From Cyanobacteria bacterium GSL.Bin1 (lineage in GTDB: Bacteria; Cyanobacteriota; Cyanobacteriia; Cyanobacteriales; Rubidibacteraceae), in NCBI GenBank assembly GCA_009909085.1, contig JAAANX010000037.1, forward strand, positions 1 through 52,401: DNA of 52,401 nucleotides, in the 5' to 3' direction. A program made the translations under genes and the position numbers. The notes beneath the pieces were generated by a model. The model saw only the letters and a program-made list of their open reading frames with translations. It had not been told where the DNA came from and ran no database searches. Numbering within the stretch: position 1 is the first letter of the stretch; each line of letters opens with the position of its first letter. Positions 26,136 through 35,978 of the stretch are shown piece by piece.

Positions 26136-28496
26136 ATGGCAAAGCGATCCCTAAAAGCGTCGGAGGTGGGACAAATCAAGGCAAAACGTGCCTTTGATCG
26201 AACTGGGTTAACTCAAGAAGCCCTCGCTTATGAAGTGGGGTTACAAACCCGACAATCGGTTTGGAAATTTTTTACGGGACGACCGATCGAGCGGTATATT
26301 TTTATTGATATTTGCTTTTTTCTTGGTTTGGAATGGCAAGAGATTACCGAATCGCCACAGCAAGCGCCTTCTGCCACAACTGAGGAAGTCTCAACTGTGG
26401 CTAATGATTGCGATGATTTAGTTAAGGTTGCGCGATCGCGCTCTCAAGATTCAATATTAGCCCGTTGCAGTCAGTTGCAATCGTCTCTGGATATGAGTCG
26501 TCCTCGTCCCTTAGAAGAAGTTTATACTGATCTTCAATTTCTGACTCGACCGAGTAATCAGAGATGGCTGGAAACTTCAGAAGTGGTTGCAACCGAGGAG
26601 AAACGAGCGAGTTTTTTGCGCTTTTCCGGAGAGATGGTTGGCGGTGATCGCTTGGCGGAAAGCACTGATAAAGTCTTTATTTTAGGGAAACCCGGGGCGG
26701 GAAAAACAACTTTTTTACAGCATCTGGCGACACAATGTATTCAGGGAAAATTCCGAGCGCAATGTGTCCCAGTTTTTCTGCAACTACGACATTGGTTCAA
26801 TCAATCCCAAACCGAATTTAATCTTCTCAGCGCGATCGCGCAACCCTTGCAAAATCTTTCCTTATCGCAAGCACAAGTGGAAACCTTGTTGCGAGGAGGG
26901 AATCTTTTAGTGCTACTAGATGGGTTAGATGAAATTCCGAGTCAGCACGTACCAACAGTTGTCAATCAGATTCAAGCCTTTGCTCAAACCTATTATCAAA
27001 ACCCTATATTCATTACTTGTCGCATTTCCAGCCAACTATACCGATTTAAAGGCTTTACCTACGTTGAAATCGCTGATTTTGATGCAACCCAGATTGATAC
27101 CTTTGCTCAGAAGTGGTTTATCGCCAATTCTGGAGGAGAGAAAGCCAAAGCAACCCGCTTTCTTGAACAATTGCGACGGGACAATAATCAGCCGTTGCGA
27201 GAACTTGCCGTAACACCAATATTATTAGATTTGCTGTGTTCAGTTTTTGCAGAGCGAGATACTTTTCCTAAAAAACGATCGCGCTTGTATCAAGTGGGTT
27301 TAGATATTTTATTGAGTCGTTGGGATGAAGCGAGAGGGGTGCAACGGGAACAAGTGTATCGCCGTTTATCCGTATCACGAAAGTTAAAACTGCTGGTCAA
27401 TATTGCCACTGCAACCTTTGAAAAAGGACATTATGCGTTTGAAAAAAATGAAGTGGTGCGCTTAATTGCTGCGGATTTGAAGACTTTAGCCTCAGAGAAT
27501 ACAGAAATTGTCCGTTTGAATGCAACCGATGGGGAAACTTTACCAAATTTTGAGACTGATCCAGAAACTTTATGGCGAGAGAGTGAATTAGTTCTCAACG
27601 CGATCGCGCTGCAACATGGTTTACTGGTAGAACGTGCCAAAGCAATTTATTCCTTCTCTCATATCACCTTTCAAGAATACCTAACCGCCCTTGGAATTGT
27701 CGCCCGCATGGATACAGTAGGCTTAAAAGAAGGTTCAGCAGCCTTAGCCAGTCGAGTTCATGATCCGCAATGGCGCAACGTTATTGCTTTAACAGGAAGT
27801 ATGCTTCCTGAGGCAACCTTTTTACTATCAGGAATTCAACAAGAAATTAATCACATTCTAGAAACGGATTCCCAATGTCAAGCCTTTCTCGCCTCTCTCG
27901 ATGAAAAGGTTCAGACCTTAAAAACGTCTTGTCAACCTGCAGCAGCCAGAGCATTTTATTTTACGTTATTTCAAGATCGAGATTTAAAACTTGCTCTTGC
28001 GATCGATAAAAATTTAGGAGAAGAACTCCCCTCTGAATTAGCATTAGATCGCACATTAGTTCGGGCTTTATCTATTGCTTCGAGTTTGGCAAAAACACCA
28101 AATATGGAGGAAATTCTAAATTTAGAATTCACCCTCGATATTGAACGTTCGTTTTCTCTCGATGAAACCACAAAACAATCTTTGCAATCTCTCAAATATC
28201 AACTTCCAGACTTAGAAATGGGACGAGAAAAATTAGAGCAATGGTGGCAAGAGAAGGGTCAAAATTGGGTGCAGCAATTCCAAGTGATGATGATTGAGTG
28301 TCGTGGAATCGGTCATGATTGGCAATTTACACCAGAACAACAGGATAAATTACAGCGATATTATCAGGGGAATTTATTTTTGATGGAATGTTTGCGGAAT
28401 GAGTGTCAAATTGCACCAGAAATACAAAAGGAAAGTGAGGAAACGTTACTGCTCCCTAAAAAAGATGAATTAACTCGGTTATCATCAATTAATTAA
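26136..28496 (+). CDS. HTH-NACHT STAND NTPase (bNACHT-like, probable antiphage)
   Basis: This 786-residue STAND ATPase starts with an HTH-like domain (about 1-70: GLTQEALAYEVGL, then QSVWKFFTGRP). The NACHT module follows: Walker A FILGKPGAGKTTFLQ near 181, Walker B LLVLLDGLDEIP near 257-268, CRISSQLY near 295, the arginine-rich LFRDR-type region, and RLYQVGLDILLSRW near 382. A winged-helix/superhelical region follows. The C-terminal helical segment has LMECLRNECQIAPEIQKESEE near 750, as in the short NACHT C-terminal domains of cyanobacteria and bNACHT immune proteins. A strong GAGGAGG precedes ATG 26136. Family knowledge makes phage sensing likely, but there is no direct proof of function here. 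Confidence 0.85.
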   Translation: MAKRSLKASEVGQIKAKRAFDRTGLTQEALAYEVGLQTRQSVWKFFTGRPIERYIFIDICFFLGLEWQEITESPQQAPSATTEEVSTVANDCDDLVKVARSRSQDSILARCSQLQSSLDMSRPRPLEEVYTDLQFLTRPSNQRWLETSEVVATEEKRASFLRFSGEMVGGDRLAESTDKVFILGKPGAGKTTFLQHLATQCIQGKFRAQCVPVFLQLRHWFNQSQTEFNLLSAIAQPLQNLSLSQAQVETLLRGGNLLVLLDGLDEIPSQHVPTVVNQIQAFAQTYYQNPIFITCRISSQLYRFKGFTYVEIADFDATQIDTFAQKWFIANSGGEKAKATRFLEQLRRDNNQPLRELAVTPILLDLLCSVFAERDTFPKKRSRLYQVGLDILLSRWDEARGVQREQVYRRLSVSRKLKLLVNIATATFEKGHYAFEKNEVVRLIAADLKTLASENTEIVRLNATDGETLPNFETDPETLWRESELVLNAIALQHGLLVERAKAIYSFSHITFQEYLTALGIVARMDTVGLKEGSAALASRVHDPQWRNVIALTGSMLPEATFLLSGIQQEINHILETDSQCQAFLASLDEKVQTLKTSCQPAAARAFYFTLFQDRDLKLALAIDKNLGEELPSELALDRTLVRALSIASSLAKTPNMEEILNLEFTLDIERSFSLDETTKQSLQSLKYQLPDLEMGREKLEQWWQEKGQNWVQQFQVMMIECRGIGHDWQFTPEQQDKLQRYYQGNLFLMECLRNECQIAPEIQKESEETLLLPKKDELTRLSSIN

Positions 28497-28883
28497 CAAA
28501 CCTTGAAAACCTTCTTGTTCAAAATGACGATCAGTTGTTAAGGCTTCTGTTATTCCATGGTTTTGCATTAAAATAAAACTGACAGCATCACAAAGTGAAT
28601 AAGTTTTATCTCTTCTTGCCATCAATAGCGTAATTGCCTTTCGATTTAATGATTCATCAACCCAAATAACTTCAATGTCTGGGTTTTCCAATAAGTCATT
28701 CATAAAATTCAAAGTAGGTAATCGTGGAAACCGTCTGACTTGAGCAAGAGCAATCAGTTCTGCAAAAACATAGCTATGAGTTAGACTTTGATTTGCTTGA
28801 TTTAAGAGTTGAACAGCCTTTTTATGTTGAGGCTCATTTTTATGGAGGTAGCAAAGTAAACCTGATGTATCTAAAAGTAACAC
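28485..28883 (-). CDS. PIN-domain toxin (VapC-type)
   Basis: This 132-residue PIN ribonuclease-like protein starts at GTG 28883 (product LLLDTSGLLCYL). Catalytic-type acidic residues are present: Asp5 in LLLDTSGL, the Glu in SYVFAELIAL near 42, and the Asp in SLCDAVSFIL near 99 with the TDRHFEQEGF end near 117. The start codon directly abuts the antitoxin's stop (TAA then GTG). The gene's 3' end overlaps the convergent NACHT gene by 12 nt. It is a probable VapC toxin of a type II module, cleaving RNA when free. Confidence 0.85.
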   Translation of the reverse strand: MLLLDTSGLLCYLHKNEPQHKKAVQLLNQANQSLTHSYVFAELIALAQVRRFPRLPTLNFMNDLLENPDIEVIWVDESLNRKAITLLMARRDKTYSLCDAVSFILMQNHGITEALTTDRHFEQEGFQGLLIN

Positions 28884-29177
28884 TTACTCTCCCAGATCAT
28901 CCTTACTATCATAGGCTCTAGCTAAATCAGCATCAATTCCTTCGTTATCGATACCTGTTGCATAACCCAAATCAATTGAACCGGCATGACGACGGAAACG
29001 TTCGCGCACAGCTTCTTTTTCTGCAACTGTTAATGAACGTTCGGACTGATTACGACTGGATTGTTCCATAAGAGAAGAGACAATTAATTCTTGAACAGAT
29101 AAACCAAAAACTTCGGCTTGCTGTTTGAGGCTGGTATAAAGTTCATCACTGAGTTCTAAACTTAAAATTTGACTCAT
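28884..29177 (-). CDS. Probable antitoxin of VapC-type pair
   Basis: This 97-residue protein has a short ribbon-helix-helix-like N-terminus (LSLELSDELYTSLKQQAEVFGLSVQELIVSSL), as in CopG/AbrB-type antitoxins. A charged, disordered C-terminus (from about 55) ends with DDLGE and would bind the toxin. It lies immediately upstream of the PIN gene. It is not related closely enough for me to name the antitoxin class. Confidence 0.7.
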   Translation of the reverse strand: MSQILSLELSDELYTSLKQQAEVFGLSVQELIVSSLMEQSSRNQSERSLTVAEKEAVRERFRRHAGSIDLGYATGIDNEGIDADLARAYDSKDDLGE

Positions 29178-29252
29178 GTTCTAACACCTTGATCTTGAAA
29201 TAATTCAGAAATAAAAAACCCTTTTTTATAGGTTAACACTGGCTACAGGACT

Positions 29253-30128
29253 TCATAAATCACTGTTCTCTATGACTATCGCGAGAGCATCTGCTAAATC
29301 AGAAAAACGTTCTACATCTGACCACGATCGCGCTGTTTTTTGTTCTGCTTGTAATCCGCCCCAAATTTGCCCCTGCACTCGTATCGAAATCCTTAACAGG
29401 GCTTGCACACCTGCACTGTTAAATGAAGTTTTTAGGGCTGGGGGTAAGTCTGCGCTGGCGACATCATCAACTCTTACGATTCTCTCTTCTTGAGACAGCA
29501 AGGATAAGTATTTAAGAGCAGCACTTTCCCCCTTTGCTAACTCTGAATCAACCGCTTCGGCAATAATTTCTCCTTCTTTTTCTATCAGCACCCGATCTGC
29601 TTGGAGAGCTTCCTGTGCCATCACCATTATGGTCTGCAAATGTTCTTTTGGGGAATCCAACTGATTATTTTCTTTTCGCACCAACTCCCGGAAAAGGGCT
29701 TCCCATTTTGCCACTTGTCTGGCTTCTTTTAAGGTACGGTGTGCTGCTAATAAACGTTGCGCCCGTTGACGTAATACTCCCCAATGAATCGGCTTTGTAA
29801 TATAGTCTGTTGCACCCGCAGCAAAGGCTTTATCTACAGATTCTTTATCATCTAATACCGTCACAATTAAAATCGGAATATCTTCCGCACCAAGCAGGTT
29901 TCGGGCGCGACGACAACATTCAAAGCCATCAATCCCCGGCATCACGGCATCAATCAGAATCATATCAGGCAGCGATCGCGCAATTTCGGCTAAACATTGC
30001 TCCCCATCATCGGCTAAAATGACCCGATAGCCTTCTTCTTCCAAGGCAAACCGCAAAAGTGACCGCGTAGAACGATCATCATCCGTTACCAAAATCACTG
30101 GGAGTGAAGCATTTTCATCCATTCGCAA
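29253..30128 (-). CDS. Response regulator with C-terminal GAF-like domain
   Basis: This 291-residue protein has a receiver domain at about 10-130 ([12 protein letters not shown], phospho-Asp in [13 protein letters not shown] near 60, conserved Lys in [10 protein letters not shown] near 113). A helical linker leads to a GAF-like C-terminus (about 155-290) that ends with [12 protein letters not shown]. Its start overlaps the stop of the hybrid kinase by 14 nt, so the two are translationally coupled. It probably acts as the terminal receiver of the kinase's Hpt, with ligand-dependent output. No DNA-binding domain is seen. Confidence 0.8.
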   Translation of the reverse strand: MRMDENASLPVILVTDDDRSTRSLLRFALEEEGYRVILADDGEQCLAEIARSLPDMILIDAVMPGIDGFECCRRARNLLGAEDIPILIVTVLDDKESVDKAFAAGATDYITKPIHWGVLRQRAQRLLAAHRTLKEARQVAKWEALFRELVRKENNQLDSPKEHLQTIMVMAQEALQADRVLIEKEGEIIAEAVDSELAKGESAALKYLSLLSQEERIVRVDDVASADLPPALKTSFNSAGVQALLRISIRVQGQIWGGLQAEQKTARSWSDVERFSDLADALAIVIENSDL

Positions 30129-33100
30129 GTTCCTGTCTTAAAAGTGCTTTGAGTTGATCGCGTTCGGTGTAAAGTTGATCTAATTGTTTCATTCCAGAAG
30201 TGACTTCGCCCGCTTGAGCCAAACGTTCTAACTCTGCACAGAATTCTGATAAAGCGATTCCTCCTAAATTAGCACTACTGGAACGGAGAGAGTGAGCCGA
30301 CTTTCTGAGGGCTTCTGCATCGAGTTGCGCGATCGCGCTTTCAATGGCTTTGACTTGTTGCGGTAAATCTTCTAAAAACTCCTCAATCACTTGCGTTAAA
30401 ATCTGATTGCCATGACTTCCGCCCATTTCCCGAATCCCATTGAGAATTTCATGGTCTAGAATGATTCTTTCGGGTTGCCCTTGCGTGGAAATAGAAGCAT
30501 CCGCAATCTGACCACAGGCTCGCTTTAAGGCGGAAATCATTTCGGCTTGACGAAGAGGCTTTGTTAAATAATCATCCATCCCGACTTGGATGCAACGCTC
30601 TCGATGTTCTGAAGTCGCATAAGCAGTTAGAGCAATAATGTAGGGAGAAGCGAAATCACTGTCTCTGATTCGTTTTGTCGTGACAAGACCATCCATTTCT
30701 GGCATTTCCACATCCATGAGAATCACATCATAGACTTGACGACGTAAGGCAGCTAACACTTCTAGCCCATTCCCCACAACATCTGCTCTCACCCCATATT
30801 TTTGCAAGGTCAATAATGCAACGCGCTGATTCACTCGATTATCTTCTGCGAGTAGAACCCGTAGTGAAGAAAGGGCGAGATCCGTTTCCTCTCCCGAATT
30901 GAGTTCAGAATCAGATTCAATTCTGACTGCTTCCTTAACAATCGGGGCTTGAATGGTGAAATAAAAGATAGCACCCTCTCCTAATTCACTAGTAACCCAG
31001 ATTTGCCCTCCCATTGCATTAACCAACCGTTGGCAAATGGCAAGCCCTAAGCCAGTTCCCCCGCGTTCTCGTGCAGTTGCTACCCCAGCTTGGCTAAAGG
31101 GGGCAAAAAGTCGTTGCTGTTGTTCTGGGGAAATCCCAATTCCTGTATCTTGAACCGCAAATTCAATTTCACAGGTTTGATCTTGGAAGGAACTTGCCTT
31201 TGCAAAAACTTGAACGCCCCCTTGATCCGTAAATTTAATCGCATTGGCAATCAGGTTAACGAGGACTTGTCTTAACCGTGTTGCATCAGACGCAATCATT
31301 GCCGGAACGGAGGCATCAATTGCTGTGGTGAGGGTGATTCCTTTTCCTTCTGCGGTGATATTCAGGATATTAACCGCTTCCTCAATACAGGATTTTGGGG
31401 GGAAAGGATAGGTTTCTAGCTCCAGTTTTCCCGCTTCAATTTTGGAGAAATCTAAAATATCGTTAATCGTCGCCAATAACGCATCCCCACTGGAGCGAAT
31501 GGTATCTACAAACTCTTTTTGCTGTGGATCAAGAGAGGTATCGAGTAACAAACCTGTCATTCCTAATACAGCATTGAGAGGCGCACGGATTTCATGACTC
31601 ATCATCGCTAAAAATTCATCTTTAGCACGATTCGCTGCTTCTGCTTCCTGCTTTGCCTGTTCCAAGGCTTGGCGTTGTTGGCGTTCTCGTTCCAGCAGTT
31701 GGGCTTGCGCAAGGGCAATTCCCACTTGTTCGGCTACGGCTTCAACTAACTCAATTTCTTCTTCACTCCAATCCCGATAGCGATCTGTCTGATGAAGACT
31801 GATGACTCCATTGGGTTTTCCTCCATAGGAGGTGCGAACGGCGAGTAGGGACTTGAGATTCATTTGCTGACACAAACCTGTTATCAACTGCAATCGGGGG
31901 TCTTGATCAACATTGGGAGACGCGATCGCGCGATCGTCAGCAAGAACTTGTTGCGCATGAGCGTTGCCTTGGATGGGAATGTTCCCAGCTAAGTGTGCAA
32001 CCGACCAAGCTCCCTGCTGTAGAGACTCTGCCACTAAAGAGAGATGGGGATGAGGTTGGCTGCTATAAGTGTAGATATTGCAACGACTGACTCTCAAAGA
32101 CTGACCCAGTTGCTCTACGGCGACTTGAAAAATCTGTTGCGGATCAAGGGAAGAGCGAATTTCACGGGTGATTCGTCCTAGGAGTAAGGAGCGTTGAAGT
32201 TGGCTTTTTAAGATGTCTTTTGCCTGTTGATGCTCTGTAATATCGCGATACTGCCACAGATGTCCCCGATATTCTTCCTCAACATGAATTGGAATATAAT
32301 CTCGCTCAAAAACGCGACCGTCAACAAGGGTTAACTGTTCTCCTGCCACTACTTCTTGTGCGACTAAGAGGCGAGCAACCCCCTCTACAAATTTCTCCGG
32401 TTCAGTAAATAATCTTTTCGATTGCTCTGCTGATCGAGAACAATCTGTTCCCAGCAAAGCACTGGCGGGAGCGTCAATTCCGAACATTTGACAAAACTGC
32501 TGGTTGACCAAGGCAATCTGTCGGAACTCGTCTTCCACTATGACTCCCGCTTGCAAGTTCTCAATCAAAGCACTCAAACGGGAACTGGTGGTCTGCAATC
32601 GCGCTTGAGTTTGCTTTAAGGCAGTGATATCAATTCCGACAGAGACAATTCCTTGCCTATTTTGGTATTTGCGCGCTACCAAAAGATAATAGCGAGGTGC
32701 TCCTGCCATTTGGGTCATAATTTCGCAGGTCATTTCTCGCTGGTTAGTTGCAGCGAAGTCTCGAATCGCTTGTGCAAATTCTGAACTATTGCCAATGAAG
32801 CCGACTTCTTGCCCAATAAAATCATGGACTGATAAGTTCAATGCCTCGGCTAGTCTCTGGTTGACACCGATATAACGGCAATGACAGTCCATCCAAGAAA
32901 TCAAACCCGGTACTGCATCCAAAACAGCGCGTAGTTGCTCTCTCGCTTCTTGAGCATTTTGGATATCCCAATTGACACACTCTTGCGCCAAGGCAGGTGA
33001 TCGCATATTTTCTTGATTGATCGTTTCTCCCTTGGCTTCCCCTTGAGGTTGTTCTTGAGCTAAAGATTCGACTTGTTTGACTTCTACTAAAATTGCGCCG

Positions 33101-33426
33101 TTTCCCAGTTCAATCCCCGCTTGGCTATAGTGGCAATGGAGGCGAAGGAGATGATTTTTAATGAAAAATTCCCGTGTCTCGGTAATGATTTCTCCAGTCT
33201 TGAGTCGCTCTTGGTAACAAAGATAGTGATCGTATTTTTCTGGAAACAGGTGGTCTTGGCTTTTCAGCAATTGTTCTAGGTTTTCAACCTGCCATAAACG
33301 AAGGGTCGCGTCATTTGCCCACCGCAATTGCTTCTGAGTCAAATCAAAAATCCAAATTGGAGTCGTTAACCTGTTCAGGACTTCTAATTTTCCGAAACTC
33401 CAAGTTTTGTTGCGGTCAGTGCTCAT
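30115..33426 (-). CDS. Multi-PAS hybrid sensor histidine kinase with REC and Hpt
   Basis: This 1103-residue soluble hybrid kinase has, in order: PAS (about 15-110), PAS (about 165-270), PAS (about 280-395) and GAF (about 420-575). A coiled linker leads to HisKA with H-box [12 protein letters not shown] near 610. HATPase follows (about 715-830, with [12 protein letters not shown] just before). A receiver (about 855-970, phospho-Asp in [13 protein letters not shown]) and an Hpt domain (about 1005-1095, His in [14 protein letters not shown]) complete it. There are no membrane helices, so it senses cytoplasmic signals. It starts at 33426, divergent from the glycosyltransferase gene. Confidence 0.9.
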   Translation of the reverse strand: MSTDRNKTWSFGKLEVLNRLTTPIWIFDLTQKQLRWANDATLRLWQVENLEQLLKSQDHLFPEKYDHYLCYQERLKTGEIITETREFFIKNHLLRLHCHYSQAGIELGNGAILVEVKQVESLAQEQPQGEAKGETINQENMRSPALAQECVNWDIQNAQEAREQLRAVLDAVPGLISWMDCHCRYIGVNQRLAEALNLSVHDFIGQEVGFIGNSSEFAQAIRDFAATNQREMTCEIMTQMAGAPRYYLLVARKYQNRQGIVSVGIDITALKQTQARLQTTSSRLSALIENLQAGVIVEDEFRQIALVNQQFCQMFGIDAPASALLGTDCSRSAEQSKRLFTEPEKFVEGVARLLVAQEVVAGEQLTLVDGRVFERDYIPIHVEEEYRGHLWQYRDITEHQQAKDILKSQLQRSLLLGRITREIRSSLDPQQIFQVAVEQLGQSLRVSRCNIYTYSSQPHPHLSLVAESLQQGAWSVAHLAGNIPIQGNAHAQQVLADDRAIASPNVDQDPRLQLITGLCQQMNLKSLLAVRTSYGGKPNGVISLHQTDRYRDWSEEEIELVEAVAEQVGIALAQAQLLERERQQRQALEQAKQEAEAANRAKDEFLAMMSHEIRAPLNAVLGMTGLLLDTSLDPQQKEFVDTIRSSGDALLATINDILDFSKIEAGKLELETYPFPPKSCIEEAVNILNITAEGKGITLTTAIDASVPAMIASDATRLRQVLVNLIANAIKFTDQGGVQVFAKASSFQDQTCEIEFAVQDTGIGISPEQQQRLFAPFSQAGVATARERGGTGLGLAICQRLVNAMGGQIWVTSELGEGAIFYFTIQAPIVKEAVRIESDSELNSGEETDLALSSLRVLLAEDNRVNQRVALLTLQKYGVRADVVGNGLEVLAALRRQVYDVILMDVEMPEMDGLVTTKRIRDSDFASPYIIALTAYATSEHRERCIQVGMDDYLTKPLRQAEMISALKRACGQIADASISTQGQPERIILDHEILNGIREMGGSHGNQILTQVIEEFLEDLPQQVKAIESAIAQLDAEALRKSAHSLRSSSANLGGIALSEFCAELERLAQAGEVTSGMKQLDQLYTERDQLKALLRQELANG

Positions 33427-33503
33427 AAATTCGGGACTAAGTGGGAATAATGTGAAATGGGGTGAGGTTCGACTGATTAGATTCTAGACAGAAGATTGGG
33501 AAG

Positions 33504-34496
33504 TTGACTGGAAACGTGAAAATTCTTCATTGGCTCGGCGATCAGGAAATGGGAGGCATCAAAACCGTTTTGGATAGCCAAACTGATTCTGATTTAACAC
33601 AAAAGTATGAGATTCATGTCAGTAGCGGTCAAGTTTACCCGTTACTTCAGCAATGGCAACCTCAGATGCTAGTTATTCATAAAGCCTCGAATTGGCGGTG
33701 GCTTTTGAATTTATTCTGGCTGCGATCGCGCTTTCGGCAATTAAAAATTATTATTCAAGAACATCACTATTGCCAGGGCTTTGAACAATTTAATGTTCCT
33801 TTTCCCAACCGCTTTCGCCTGATGTTGCGTTTTTCTTATGCTTTAGTTGATCGTGTTGTTGCCGTTTCCCATGAACAAGGTCGTTGGTTAGAAGCCAATC
33901 AACTCCTTTCTGCCAAAAAACTCACTGTGATTCCCGCCAGCAGAAACTTAGATCAGTTATTAACCTTACCGTTACATACCGCTTCTTTTCCTCTACGCTT
34001 AGGCGCTTATGGTCGCTTTTCGTCTCAGAAGGGATTTGATATTTTAATTCGGGCAATGCGGGAGATTCAAGATGTACCAGTCACCCTTAAATTAGGAGGA
34101 ATCGGGAGTCAGGAAGCAGAATTAAGACAGTTAGCCCAAGGATTGCCGAATGTTGAATTTGTGGGCGCGGTGAAAGATGTTCCGGCTTTTCTCAAAAGTC
34201 TTGATGCGGTTGTAGTTCCTTCGCGATGGGAACCTTGGGGCTTAACCTGTTTAGAAGCAAAAGCAGCCGGAAAGCTGGTTTTCGTCTCTGATGTGGATGG
34301 CTTAAAAGAACAAGCCCAAGACCACGGCATATTGCTTCCGGTGGGTGATGTGGAAAAGTGGGCAAGCGCGATCGCGCAACTTCCTCATCTCGATTGCCAA
34401 ACTTTAGGGCAAAAAGCACGCTCATCCGTACAAAAGGCTTGGCAACAGCATCTTTCCGCTTGGGAACAACTGTTCACAGAATTACTTTCAGAATAA
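33504..34496 (+). CDS. Glycosyltransferase, GT4 family
   Basis: This protein of about 330 residues has two Rossmann-like halves. The nucleotide-sugar-binding half contains RLGAYGRFSSQKGFDILIRAM near 172, KLGGIGSQEAEL near 198 and the GT4 signature VVPSRWEPWGLTCLEAKAAG near 235, with GLKEQ and GILLPV following. It would add a sugar during exopolysaccharide assembly. The start is uncertain: TTG 33504 or GTG 33516 (VKILHWLGDQ) are both in frame. It heads a plus-strand cluster with Wzz-like and ligase-like genes. Confidence 0.85.
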   Translation: MTGNVKILHWLGDQEMGGIKTVLDSQTDSDLTQKYEIHVSSGQVYPLLQQWQPQMLVIHKASNWRWLLNLFWLRSRFRQLKIIIQEHHYCQGFEQFNVPFPNRFRLMLRFSYALVDRVVAVSHEQGRWLEANQLLSAKKLTVIPASRNLDQLLTLPLHTASFPLRLGAYGRFSSQKGFDILIRAMREIQDVPVTLKLGGIGSQEAELRQLAQGLPNVEFVGAVKDVPAFLKSLDAVVVPSRWEPWGLTCLEAKAAGKLVFVSDVDGLKEQAQDHGILLPVGDVEKWASAIAQLPHLDCQTLGQKARSSVQKAWQQHLSAWEQLFTELLSE

Positions 34497-34574
34497 AGAG
34501 TTTGTTATCTTAAAAAAAAACAGATGATCCACTTGATACTTGATTTGTGAACAAACGCGCTCAGGGCAAACAAT

Positions 34575-35978
34575 ATGGTTTTGGAAACTGAACAATCTGC
34601 CCTTCCCCCTCGTGAGTGGAAACAGGAAAAGCGTAAATCTTGGCGTTGGTTACGCTACGGAGTGATTTTTATTGCGACCAATAGTGCGATTTGGCTCGGC
34701 GCGATCGCTGCTTTAGAAGCGATTCCTCCTAGTTACACCAGTGAGTGGATCTTGATTCTGCCGGGGGCGGGTGCTGGGGCAAGTGTTAATCTGCAAGATA
34801 TTGGTCAAACCTCTTCTGCAACCAGTTCTCCCTATGCGGGAAGCGAACTTAGCCCGAAAGTCACCTACAAAATGATTGCTGGCAGTCGTCCGGTTTTACA
34901 AGTCGCTGCCAGTGATTTAGATCTTACTCGTGAGGAGTTTGGAGAACCGCGCATTAAACTGGTGGATCAAACTTCACTAATGTATTTTGAGATTGCAGGC
35001 GGAAGTCCCACAGAAGCACGGGAAAAAGCGATCGCGCTGGATCATGCGTTTCGGCAACAACTGCAACAAGCCCGGGCGGATGAACTGGCAAGACGAGAAG
35101 AAGGCTATCGTTCCGCCATTGAACGGTTTCAGAAGAAAGTTGAGACCGCGCGATCGCGCCTGGTGGAATATCAATCTCAGTCTGGTGTCGTTTCCAATGC
35201 TCAATTTGAAGAACTTGCCCTGACCATTGAACGACTGCGACAACAGCAAGCTGAACTCCTCGCCCAGCAAGAAGGCGCAACCACCAGAGCCTCTCGTCTC
35301 GCGGAAAACATGGAGATTTCCCCAGAACTCGCAGCCGATGCCTTTATCCTGCAAAACGATCAGCAATTCCAAAAGCATTTAGCCGACTATTCCCAAGCAG
35401 AAGCAACTCTCTCCACTTATCTGTCTCGTTGGGGGGTTAATCATCCCCGTGTTATCAAAGAAAGAACCAAACGCGATGCAGCACGGGAAGCCATGCTGGA
35501 ACAAGGAAAAGCCCTCATCGGAGAAGAAGAAGAAAAAATCTTGCGTTTTATCAATCTTAATCCTGAAGATAACCAACGGGGAACTCTATTTCGAGACTTG
35601 ATTTCCAGTCGGGTGCGCCAAGCCGAAATTACCTCCCAAGCCCAAGCCCTAAAAAACCAAATCCAGCAACTCGAAGCGCAACTTTCAGGCTTATCCGAAC
35701 AAGTGGCAACCTTAGGGGAACTGAAGCGGGATTTACAAATCGCAGAAGCCGAGTTTAGTTCTGCCCTGGCAAGTTCTAATATTGGCAATTTAGATATTTA
35801 TGCCTCTTATCCCTTAGTACAAATGTTAGCAGCGCCAACATTACCGGAAGAACCCACCTTTCCTAGTAAAAAGTTTATCTTTTTAGGGGCAGGGGCAGGA
35901 ACATTTTTTATTTCCACTGCTTTAATCTTGCTATGGCTAAGGAAACCCTTACTCCAGAAAATTTTGAAGAGCGTCTAA
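34575..35978 (+). CDS. Wzz/GumC-like polysaccharide chain-length protein
   Basis: This 467-residue protein has two membrane segments: one at about 27-47 (YGVIFIATNSAIWLGAIAAL) and one near 440-457. A large periplasmic region with extended coiled coil lies between them (about 155-410, repeated Gln/Glu/Leu-rich stretches). The N-terminal domain carries YTSEWILILPGAGAG. No autokinase domain is present. It regulates chain length or export of capsular polysaccharide. Its 3' end overlaps the next gene's start by 46 nt, so expression is likely coupled. Confidence 0.85.
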   Translation: MVLETEQSALPPREWKQEKRKSWRWLRYGVIFIATNSAIWLGAIAALEAIPPSYTSEWILILPGAGAGASVNLQDIGQTSSATSSPYAGSELSPKVTYKMIAGSRPVLQVAASDLDLTREEFGEPRIKLVDQTSLMYFEIAGGSPTEAREKAIALDHAFRQQLQQARADELARREEGYRSAIERFQKKVETARSRLVEYQSQSGVVSNAQFEELALTIERLRQQQAELLAQQEGATTRASRLAENMEISPELAADAFILQNDQQFQKHLADYSQAEATLSTYLSRWGVNHPRVIKERTKRDAAREAMLEQGKALIGEEEEKILRFINLNPEDNQRGTLFRDLISSRVRQAEITSQAQALKNQIQQLEAQLSGLSEQVATLGELKRDLQIAEAEFSSALASSNIGNLDIYASYPLVQMLAAPTLPEEPTFPSKKFIFLGAGAGTFFISTALILLWLRKPLLQKILKSV

